From Muraenolepis orangiensis (taxonomy: Eukaryota; Chordata; Actinopteri; Gadiformes; Muraenolepididae): DNA of 64,000 nt. Positions 53,601-64,000 of the stretch are shown one piece after another. The position numbers and the translations under genes were made by a program. The notes beneath the pieces are model-generated. The model ran no database searches. It saw only the letters and a list, made by a program, of their open reading frames with translations, and had not been told where the DNA came from. The DNA lies in the NCBI GenBank assembly GCA_027704905.1, contig CM051007.1:17455063-17519062 (forward strand). Reading direction: 5' to 3'. Numbering within the stretch: the stretch's first letter is position 1; every line of letters starts with the position of its first letter.

Positions 53601-56212
53601 GTAGCCACCGCCGCCGCGAGGCCTCATTAAAAACGGCACCGCTCGGAGGCAACCGTGCCCCCAGTGTGTTCACCACAGCTGCTCCCGTTAAGAGATGTAA
53701 TAGACGCGCCCACAAAGGAAAAAACAACCAAAGGGTTGTGGAGTGGTGAGAGCCCAATGGTTGTGTGGTTTCCAACCCCACAGTTTACCTCCAGATGTCC
53801 TTGAGCAAGGTGCCCAACATCTGTCTGTCGTCCGTCGTCCGTCCGTCCCCCCCGACATTGACATTTGAACAGATCAGACTTTCAGTCCCCTTATTGTGTG
53901 TGTGTGCCCCCCCCTTCCCTGCAGAAGCGAGACGAGCGCACGGTGAAGAGCACGGCTGTAAGGGTGGTGGACTTTGGCAGCGCCACCTTCGACCACGAGC
54001 ACCACAGCACCATCGTCTCCACGCGCCACTACCGAGCCCCGGAGGTCATACTGGGTCCGTTGGGTCATAGCAACACACACGCGCGCACACACTCTTTTCA
54101 CACCAAGTATGCTTTTGTGTTCAGGCTGAAATGAAACACTCAACATGATCGTTATTCACACCCTGATATGTTTTCTCCGGAATCTTAGTTCACCTGTGAA
54201 ACGCATTGTGTCCACATGGGGCCTCCCTCATGGTGCCCTCACACCATAGTGATCACCAGTTGCGTATAGTTGCGAATAAAAAATAGTGGTCATAAGTTCC
54301 GAACGCAACTCACACGCAACTAATAGGTTTTATAGGTTTGAAGTACACAACAAGCTCGCAGGTGATCGCAAACACACGCAGAGTTCAATGTTCAATAATT
54401 CTCTGCGAATGCCTGCGATCACCAACAGGTACACAACTCATAAGTTATGAACGCAGGTCCAAATTTGAGGTATCTGGCCAGGTTTTGGGGTCAGTTTTAT
54501 CCCCCATGTTGACTCTTCGATGACCAAATCAGAAGGAATCCACATCGCGCTCCCACACACACGCCACGCCCCCCTCTCTCTTAAAGGGGTAGGCAGCTTT
54601 GCCCTACATGAACCTACTGGTATAACAATTGAATCGGCTCCGCTTTTATAGGTTTTTATCACGTGACCGATATTCGCAAATACCACGCAACTAGCACGCA
54701 GGTCAAATGCAACTTGTAAGTTTTGAACGCAACTCACATGCAACCCATAGGTCGAAATAGGTTACAAATTGACAAAATTGTTGATTTTGGTGCGTATACA
54801 AATATTTTTTACACGCAACTCATAGGTTTTAGCATATGCTATGGTGTGAGGGCACCATTAAGAATTTGTTATTTTTATCTAGGCCTTTCTTGCGGACGAG
54901 GTGAAACAGAATCTTATCTTAGCGGTAAATGTGTTGAAATTTGACCCCTCCCCCGAGTCTGGCTGCTTCTCTTGCACAGGGAGTTATATTGAGAAGCGTG
55001 TTTGGTTTCCCCCCTGTAATCGGCTGAAGCTGCTAAACCTTGGACAGTCTACTCAATGAGTGTAGTGAAGACATTCTTTTGTGACGTTTTAGTGATCTTC
55101 CTGGCTTTCCCATTCTGTTTTTATGAATTTGTTTGGGGGGAAAAACTATGACCGCGTAAGAGTCTAATTCTAATTGGATGTTTACTTAATTTAAAATTTG
55201 ACAACCAGTGTTGCTTTCTCGCTTATAGACCCCTTTTTTAAGATGATCATCTCCGTTGTAGGTCCCTCTGCCTTGTACCTTTTTTAACCTTAGCTCATGT
55301 TTTGTGGGGTTTGTTTGTTTTTCTTCGTTAACCCTGCAGAGCTCGGGTGGAGCCAGCCGTGTGACGTGTGGAGCATCGGCTGCATCCTGTTTGAGTACTA
55401 CCTGGGCTTCACCTTGTTCCAGGTACCTCACTCATTAACTCACTTACTCACTCAGGGTGGGCCTGTGATGTGGCAATGAATCAGCTGCTAGCTGCCAGGG
55501 CTGCCGTGACACCATATGTAGGAGAATTCTCATTATTATAAACCCATTATCTTCACACACACACTCTCTCTGCACCCGATCTTCCCTGTACATTACAGAC
55601 ACATGACAACAGGGAACACCTGGCCATGATGGAGAGGATCCTCGGACCCGTGCCCTCCAGGATGATCCGCAAGACACGGTCAGCACACACACTCACTCAC
55701 TCACTCACTCACTCACTCTCTCTCTCTCTCTTAATTATCAACGATATACGCTGACACCCCTCCAACAGGAAGCAGAAGTACTTCTACCGGGGCAGACTCG
55801 ACTGGGACGAGAGCTCGTCTGCTGGGAAATACGTCAGGGAGAACTGCAAGCCTTTGCGGGTAAGGACAAGACCGGTTGTGGGATGAAGAGACGTGTAGTC
55901 GTTCTTTATCGGTCCTCCAAGAGGAGATTAATGAACCTTAATACTGTACAGGGACTCGTTTGAAAGAGAGCCGATTGGTTACCGACGGTCGCCGGCATTA
56001 ACCCGACTCTCTCTCTCTAGCGGTACCTGCTGTCGGAGGTGGAGGAGCACCACCAGCTGTTCGACCTGATCGAGAACATGCTAGAGTACGAGCCGGGCAA
56101 GCGGCTGACACTGGCCGACTCCCTCAAGCATCCCTTTTTTGAGGGGGGCGGTGCTGACGCCGCCGCCGCCGCCGGCAAGAACTGGGAGGGCAACCGGGAC
56201 ATCAGCCGGTGA
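47691..56212 (+). CDS. clk2: CDC-like kinase 2 (LAMMER dual-specificity kinase), complete
   Basis: CLK kinases phosphorylate SR splicing factors in the nucleus. Exons: 47691-47884, 48039-48312, 49781-49871, 50806-50872, 51343-51459, 51672-51838, 52498-52592, 53925-54054, 55340-55422, 55599-55678, 55769-55859, 56021-56212; phases close to 526 aa (human CLK2 about 499). The N-terminus is an RS/RD-rich tail (MPHTRRYSSSDRGSRSS), then DDEEGHLICRSGDVLQERY. Kinase motifs: GEGTFGRV 194-201, VALK with Lys 217, HTDLKPEN 312-319, DFG 351-353, and the family signature EHLAMMERILG 412-422. The end is RDISR, as in CLK2. Oddities are the NAGNAG acceptor at 49775-49780, a (GCC)n Ala run in the last exon, and a GTCCGT donor at 54055. 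Nothing suggests loss of activity. Confidence 0.96.
49590..49720 (+). repeat. C-rich tract upstream of the regulated clk2 exon
   Basis: Runs of CCCCACC, CTCCTCCTCC and poly-C lie about 60-190 bases before the exon at 49781. The last 60 bases before the acceptor are purine-rich (GGGGGGGCTGAAAAG), so this 3' splice site lacks a normal adjacent pyrimidine tract. Confidence 0.75.
53740..53830 (+). mobile_element. SINE-like fragment in clk2 intron 7
   Basis: GTGGTTTCCAACCCCACAGT followed by TGTCCTTGAGCAAGGTGCCC resembles the core of tRNA-derived teleost SINEs. It is short and diverged. Confidence 0.35.
54230..54858. mobile_element. MITE with about 20-bp terminal inverted repeats in clk2 intron 8
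   Basis: TGGTGCCCTCACACCATAG (54231-54249) is exactly complementary to 54839-54857, and the next outer base pair also matches. Inside, short units related to ACGCAACTCA and CATAGGTT recur in both orientations. No ORF was found. No clean target duplication could be fixed, so the superfamily is open. Confidence 0.75.
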
Positions 56213-57450
56213 TCCCCGTGGACTCCCGAGACAGACGGACCGATGGATCAGATGGATATTGAGGTTGTGGGTGTTCCTTTTTTTGGTTGTTTGGTTTGGT
56301 GTTTTGACGCAGGTGCGCTTTGGATCGCACTCACTCCGTTCGCTCGTTCGCTCCCTCGCCCCCTCCCCCCCGGAGTCTTCCACGGGGCCTGGGAAGGAAC
56401 TTTAAAAAGCACTCCGAGGAGAGCCAAAGAGAAACCCCCCGCCCCCGCTGTACGTTTCACCCACAGACTCCTGCTCTAAGATGGCCTACGATTGTTTTTA
56501 AAAACACAAACTGTAGCCCTCTCTGCCCTGACACGCACGCACGCACGCATACACACACACACACACTGCCGTCCTTTTTCCGTCCCCGTCTTCGTTGTTC
56601 AGTTCTACTCTTTTTGTCCCTTTTTGTATTCGTGTGGTCAGCATGTCAGCTGAAGACCCGGCCTCTCTTAAAAAGTGGAAGAGTTGGATGGAGTGTGTGT
56701 GTGTGTGTATCAAAAGGTTGTCTGCTGTTTTGAGCTTCAATCTGTCTTCCAGTTGTGGTATCTAGTGCTGCTGCCGCTTGTCGTTACCTGGGTGCGGTTC
56801 AAAGGCACACGGAGGTCGGAGGAATAACTGAAATGAATGGATAAAAAGAAAAAAATACACATTTTCAAAGTCAGTCTTTAGCTATTGAGGATGCGTTCGG
56901 CGTTCAAACGTTTCAGCATCCTTTTTTCTTTTTTTTTTATAATGGGCCGTACACTTTGACCTGCCGGGAATAATAGATATTGTACAATAGGACTTCCTTT
57001 CAAGTGTTTAAATTTCCCCTCTCAGTCCGCCGGGGGGGGGGGTTGCTCTCCAGGGTGAAAGCAATGTGTTGGACACTCCAGAACAGCAGGCTCTCTGTAG
57101 CTGGCCTTTTTGAATGGATGTGTATCCTGTTTCTGTTACAATATGCAATGGGTATTTGTTTTCTTCATTTTTTTTTTTGTATGTGTTTCCCCCTCCTGCA
57201 CTTTTTTTATGTACACTTCTGAGTTATGCACGCCACAACACCCCCCCCTCCCCCACCTAGAAATGCACACACACACACACATGGGGACACCCCTTTTGCT
57301 ATATTTATTATGGAATTAGCGGGCCATGCCCCTCTCACCCTGTATGCCCTCCCCTCCCCTTCCAACCCTGTACATGAGTCCTTTTCTATGACATGATGTA
57401 AGCGTATTAAAAACTTGTACATATGTATGATTTGTGTAGAATTACAGTAA
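56213..57450 (+). other. clk2: clk2 3' UTR
   Basis: Continuous sequence after the clk2 stop, with (CA)n at 56550-56565, a GT tract at 56693-56708 and poly-T runs. The most likely poly(A) signal is ATTAAA at 57406-57411, followed by GT-rich sequence. Confidence 0.5.
57406..57411 (+). terminator. Poly(A) signal of clk2
   Basis: ATTAAA, the commonest variant hexamer, lies about 1.2 kb after the stop and is followed by TGTAC/TGTGTAG-rich sequence. Confidence 0.45.
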
Positions 57451-58543
57451 AGTTGTCGCCAAACGGTGCTGCTGCCGACTCTGTCCAATTTATTCCGTCG
57501 CTTATCTTAATGCGGCCCAGACGGCGCTTACAGTTTGGCATTTCAAACCCCACATTGTCGATTCAAACATGGTGGCTTTTTAGGCAGATGTCCTTTCAAA
57601 ACGGTCGATTCTGATAATGGATATTAAAGAGCTGATATACTGAAGTTAACTGAATGTGGACAATCTGACATGCTTCTTCATAGTTCATGATTCAAGATGA
57701 TTTATGTATTGCCATATGCAACAGCACAATGTAAAAGTACAATGGAATGCTAAATCCCCATTTCCTCCCGCGGTATGAATTTTCTACAACAATACTAAAC
57801 TATCCTATACTTAATGCTATACTATACTATAAATAACACTTCTACCTATGATATGCTATACCTTATACTATAAACACTGTATAGTGTATATAATATGGTA
57901 TAGTATTAACAATACTGTACACAATCAAAATAATGTGACTGATGGATATATACATAAGGTGAGTTGTGCAAAAAGCATTTTTAAGTGCCAGTAGTGCAGC
58001 AGCATCATGAATACAGTGCAGTAACTAGTGAGTCCTGTAGTCCAGCAAAAGTATGATGAAATGTATATAGATGACTGATCTATTAGAGGTGCCTCCTAGC
58101 AGTTTAGTAGGCACACTGCCTGTGGATAAACACTGAACAACAGTCTGATGTAGGTGTCCCTCCTGTCTAGGTGCTCCAGGGCCTTGTGTTGTGCCAGGGA
58201 GATGGCGTCGTCTACAGACCCGTTTGGTCTGTTTGCGAACTAGTGGGTTCAGGCAGTCCGGGATGGTAAAGTTTGTGTGACACGACCAGTTTCTCCAGGA
58301 ACTTTATGACTATGGGTGTTTAAGGCAGTGGACGATAATCATTGAGGCCTGTTACCTTGTTTTTTTGGGGGTAACACACAATGGTCTCTTTGAAGCACAC
58401 TGGGATGACGGACTGTTGCAGTGATGTGTTGTAAATGTCTGAACACAGGAGCTAGCTGGTCCGCATAGGTCAAAAAGTGCCTGCCTTCACCCTCCTGAAG
58501 GTTCTGCGGACCTCGCACATTTGTAAAACATAGTCCTCTGGAT

Positions 58544-59316
58544 CAGTGGTTCCCAACCTGGGGGGCGCGCCCCCCTTGGGGGGGCGCCAAAGATCGCAGG
58601 GGGGGCGCCAGGCCTCAGATGATTTGAGGCCTAATATCATATTTCGATTTTTTTAATTTTTTTTTTAATTTTTTTTTTATTATTATTTTTTTACATATAA
58701 TTGTAACGCAATACATGATTGTCGCTAAAAGCCTTGTCTCTACATTACAATAAAATATAGAAATTTATTGATTAATTCATTTTAATAAAAATTCTACAAA
58801 TTAATCTGATACTCCTCCGATTCGCGCCAACATTGACGTTACTGTGTCAGCTTCCGTGGTAGTAACAGTTTGCTGTGCTTGCTAGCTAGCGACCAACTTC
58901 ATAAGGTGAATATTTTGTCTAAAAATGTCTGAAAAACGTAAAGGAGATGACAGCTCATCTGCAATCAAAAAGAAAATGAGGACCTACCTAGAGAGCTATC
59001 TTAACTTAGGTTTCATGGAGGGAACGGACAAAACCCGCCCAGAGTGTGTGATATGCAGAGAGAAGCTAGCCAACGACAGCATGAAACCCTGCAAAATGAA
59101 GAGACACCAACAGACCATGCACCCAGAAACGGTCGGGCGTGATCGGGACTTTTTCATAAAGAAACAACAGTTTGTTAGGGCTGGCAGCGATGTACAGAAG
59201 GCCACCGAGGCCTCTTTTGAATGTGCACTTTTAAAAGCAAAGGCAAAGTCCGGGGGGGGCAATTCCAACAGGAGTCATTTGGGGGGGCTCTGGGTGAAAA
59301 AGGTTGGGAACCCCTG
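58544..59316 (+). mobile_element. Non-autonomous hAT-type transposon with BED-finger remnant
   Basis: The ends are CAGTGGTTCCCAACC and, on the other strand, CAGGGGTTCCCAACC: terminal inverted repeats with one mismatch, of classic hAT type. They are flanked by a perfect 8-bp duplication CTCTGGAT (58536-58543 and 59317-59324), the hAT target length. The element is only 773 bp. It has lost the transposase catalytic region but keeps its 5' UTR and N-terminal zinc finger. Confidence 0.92.
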
Positions 59317-59326
59317 CTCTGGATGA
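58925..59326 (+). pseudogene. Truncated hAT transposase N-terminus (BED-type zinc finger)
   Basis: The 133-codon frame starts MSEKRKGDD and contains a basic stretch and a BED-like finger: CVIC (about residues 41-44) and later HQQTMH, giving C-x2-C...H-x4-H. It resembles the N-terminus of ZBED/SCAND3-like domesticated hAT proteins. After residue about 110 it runs into the 3' terminal repeat, so the dimerisation and DDE regions are missing. It could at most make a DNA-binding fragment. Confidence 0.75.
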
Positions 59327-59579
59327 ATGTCCAATTTGTTGGTCGGCTCATAGTTCCCCCTTTCAAAGCGAGCATAAAACGTGTTCAGCTCATCTGGTAG
59401 GGAGGCGTTGTTGTTGACTCCCCCTGAGCTCCCCTTCTAGTTGGAGAGGACCCTCAGACCTTGCCACATACATCTGGTGTCAGAGCCCCCAAACTGGAAT
59501 TCCTGTTTTGGGTCCACTATTGAGATTCATGCAATGCATGGTTTTTATAATATCAAATATAACATCCGATCACATTAAG

Positions 59580-60240
59580 AACCCTGTCTTGGTGGTGCAG
59601 TGAAGAGAGCTGTTGGTTAAAGGCTCAGTGGATCTGGGTTCAAGTACGGCAATGGCTTTTTCATGGCAACCTTTCCTGCAATATCATGTGCATTTTATTG
59701 TCAAATATGGAGTGTTCCTTAACCCTGGAAGTAGAGGATCAAGTCCCACTGAGGTAGGTCTCCTTGGCAGTGTAATTATTCTGTAATTGTTATGTCAAAT
59801 ATAACCGTCAACTATGTCTTAAGTCAGTGTCTCTGTGGCCTAGTGGAGTGAACTGGTGGAGATTCAAGTCTTACTGAAGTTGGACTCCTCCCACTGTAAT
59901 TACATTGGAAAAGTAACCATGTTGTCTAAATGTAAGGTAAAAAATGCCCGCCGACTGTTATATTCAGTGTCTCTGTGGCCTAGTGGAGTGTGTGGTTGCT
60001 GAATACCCTGGAAACACAGGTTCAAGTCCCAGTGAGGTTTGTCTACTTGGAAATGTCAGTTTTTTGTGAAGTAACAATGTTGTGTAAATGTAATGTCAAA
60101 CTGCCGACCATATCACAGGCATGGTCTCTGTGGCCTAGTGCTCTCAGTTTGTGCAGTGGAGAGAGCTGCTCCAGTTCTGGAGACCGGAGATTCATTCCTG
60201 GTGAGTCCTAGCCGATCATGTGTATGTATATAATGTAACA
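59580..60240 (+). repeat. Tandem array of tRNA-like (SINE-head) repeats
   Basis: Pol III A-box-like TGGCCTAGTGG occurs at 59836 and 59976, with TGGCCTAGTG at 60131. B-box-like sequences follow: GGTTCAAGTAC 59638, GGATCAAGTCC 59737, AGATTCAAGTC 59860, GGTTCAAGTCC 60019, AGATTCATTCC 60188. The linkers are also alike (GAGGTNNGTCT...TGTAATTNTGT...AAATNTAATGTCAAA). This gives about five head-to-tail units of about 100-170 bp. None folds clearly as a functional tRNA. Confidence 0.7.
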
Positions 60241-62533
<2,293 letters not shown>

Positions 62534-62686
62534 ATCTACAACTTGAGCGAGTAAGCGGCCACAGCCATCGCTGTTGGGAGACGAGACAAATCGGGGAAAG
62601 GCCTTCCGCATCCCCATCCGTCCGACGTGCCTCCAGAGACCCCCACCCACCCCAACCATAACCCCAACCCTAACCCTAACCCCGCT
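62534..62686 (+). other. 5' UTR of the complexin-like gene with telomere-like repeats
   Basis: An acceptor (TTCTTTCTTCCCAG, AG at 62532-62533) opens the exon. The last 35 bases before the ATG read CATAACCCCAACCCTAACCC and then TAACCCC, i.e. about five C-strand telomere-like units (CCCTAA with CCCCAA variants). Confidence 0.55.
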
Positions 62687-63699
62687 ATGGATTCCATGAA
62701 GTCCCTTGGCACGCCCCTCCGGCAGTTCACCAGCTGTGTGTACAGGACCATCCCCGGCGGCAAGAAGGTGCCGTCCGTCCGCAGGAACAGCTTTGCGCGA
62801 AGGAAGAGCGTCGGAGCGCGCCGCATGTCGCTTCCCTACATGGGCATGGGCATCGGCAGGAGGAAGTCCCTGCCCTGTGCCAGTAGCACCAGCCAGAAAG
62901 TCCCAGACTCCTGGCTCAGGGTGTACCAGGACGACATCAAGAAGGAAAGGTATGAGCTCACTGTTATACTATAGAGAAGAGTCATCGCCCCCGGGGTATA
63001 GAATGTAGCAATTCAAATTATGCATGATAAATGTACTGGTTATACAATTGTGTATATTTACATATTTTCATACAACCAGTACATGAAAATATGTAAATAT
63101 ACACAATTGTGTGCACTTTTGACTGCAGTAACAGAGGAAAAGTGGTTCTATCTGTACGGTTATCTGCATTTATGTAGTGATTTTCTGACCTGTGGCCACT
63201 CAAAGGGATTTACAATTTGTGCCTCACCTATTTATTACACATACACATTCACGGCAGTGTCAACCATGCAAGGTAAAACTGGACACTGGCATACCTACAA
63301 CCCTGTGAGCTACACCTGTTGTCTCTACCTTTGCTACAACAGGCCTTATGCTGCCGGATAACCATCTATTGTCATTTTGGGGAATGGAAGGGTTTCAGCC
63401 TTTCTTTTGAAACCATTTAATACTATATACATTGCCTAAATGACATAGGTGGTAGGTGGTTTCTGGCTGGATAAACCATGTGACCAGTCTCTACAATTAC
63501 TTGGGATTAGCCCCAACTGCAAGCAGGTAAGCCGCTTGGCAGGTGTGTGTGTGTGTGCACAGTCACAGTCGCCAAAGATCGTGTGTTTATTATTTTGTTA
63601 TTTTGTATAAGGAAACGACAGCAAGCAGTGATGGCCAAAAAGAACGCACAGAGGACAATAAGAAAGACCCACTTCAGGACACAGCACTGTCTTCCAAAG
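62687..63699 (+). CDS. Divergent complexin-3/4-like protein (first two coding exons, 3' end outside window)
   Basis: Exons 62687-62949 and 63612-63699 join in frame (AG/G) to give 117 residues, ending at a donor after LPK. Complexins bind SNARE complexes and regulate vesicle fusion. The second exon, KKNAQRTIRKTHFRTQHCLPK in two parts (residues about 97-117), aligns without gaps to the central helix of CPLX3/4 (KAERATLRSHFRDKYRLPK), sharing A, R, HFR and LPK. VPDSWLRVYQDDIKKER fits the accessory helix (EEYEEYQKQ...EKMER). The N-terminus is unlike known complexins: it is basic, with four RRxS sites (RRNS, RRKS, RRMS, RRKS). The positions equal to complexin-1 K69 and Y70 are Gln and His. Assignment is by eye and from memory; the second acceptor has a weak pyrimidine tract. 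Confidence 0.5.
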
Positions 63700-64000
63700 G
63701 TAGGCTGGAGGCTGCCAGAGTGTCTAAATATGCACACAATGTTTGTCTCTTAGCGGTACAATTGAAGAAAAAACAAACCTTAAACTTGTAACCAAAGGGC
63801 TTTTTTTTTCATTTGGATATGTAGAACCCCCAAAGGGTGTTTGGTTCATCACCCCATCTGGGTGGCTCACGACAGCCAGTTCTTGCCAGAACCCTGGCAA
63901 TACCTGTTGCTTGGCCAGAATACCAGGGTTAGCACGCCCTACTCCGAGTCCTGTCTGTGTCCTAGGCTGATGTAATTGGCCTAGGACACACAGGACTCAG
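63700..64000. other. Intron of the complexin-like gene at the window end
   Basis: No exon was seen. The last 60 bases contain an inverted repeat (GAGTCCTG...TGTGTCCTAGG near 63938-63965 against CCTAGGACACACAGGACTC at 63981-63999). Confidence 0.4.

Larger units (their letters stand above)
57690..59520 (-). mobile_element. Degenerate LINE, minus strand, split by a hAT element
   Basis: On the minus strand, 59520-59325 gives the linker before RT (pieces like FYARFERGNYEPTN). Then 58543-57980 gives RT (LQQSVIPVCFKETIV, KKNKVTGLNDYRP in a broken frame). The 3' tail at about 57775-57690 (TTTCCTCCCGC... GGAATGC, GTTGCATATGGCAATACA on opposite strands) matches 38360-38445. Many stops and frameshifts are present. 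The hAT element 58544-59316 sits inside it. Confidence 0.7.

Noticed and set aside
59580..60240. Functional tRNA genes
   Set aside because: A and B box-like motifs are present, but the acceptor and anticodon stems do not pair convincingly and no terminator T-run follows each unit.
62655..62684. Chromosome end
   Set aside because: Only about five units occur, they are within a gene, and unique sequence continues on both sides.

Overview
This window is vertebrate nuclear DNA, almost certainly from a teleost fish. Genes are split into many short GT-AG exons. The encoded proteins are vertebrate families (CELF, ceramide synthase, cortexin-domain, SETDB1, CLK, complexin-like). The spaces between exons hold fish-type LINE, hAT and MITE debris. 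The very high density of long (GT)n/(CA)n arrays recalls gadiform (cod-like) genomes, but that is an inference. No bacterial, viral or CRISPR features were seen.

Layout, all main genes on the + strand: the 3' half of celf3 (843-5123, with a possible 3' UTR intron and poly(A) signals near 9020-9045); a GC-box/CCAAT promoter and a complete ten-coding-exon cers2 (5' UTR exon ending 10138, CDS 14451-21597); a one-exon cortexin-domain micropeptide gene (26104-26292); a 17-exon SETDB1-family gene (29967-40146) whose SET domain is badly degraded; a block of dead LINE copies (about 41340-46310) lying between two inverted copies of a short E-box/CCAAT-bearing segment; a complete clk2 (47691-56212); a minus-strand LINE split by a hAT-derived element with a perfect 8-bp target duplication (57690-59520); a tandem array of tRNA-like repeats (about 59580-60240); and the first two coding exons of a divergent complexin-3/4-like gene (62687-63699) that runs off the window.

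Exon chains were built by hand from splice sites, reading phase and family similarity recalled from memory. Phases close without a break: cers2 385 aa, clk2 526 aa, the SETDB1-family protein 955 aa. From memory, CELF3, CERS2, CTXND2, SETDB1 and CLK2 map to human 1q21-q22, so the window looks like a conserved synteny block. The genes are not a functional pathway: they cover RNA splicing (celf3, clk2), very-long-chain ceramide synthesis (cers2), heterochromatin (the SETDB1-family gene) and possibly synaptic release (the complexin-like gene).

The most interesting signals are the SETDB1-family protein, which keeps triple-tudor, MBD and pre-SET regions but lacks the front of SET, the NHSC cysteine and post-SET; the complexin-like protein with four RRxS motifs and a telomere-like repeat just before its ATG; the tRNA-like tandem array; and the inverted promoter-like pair around the LINE block.
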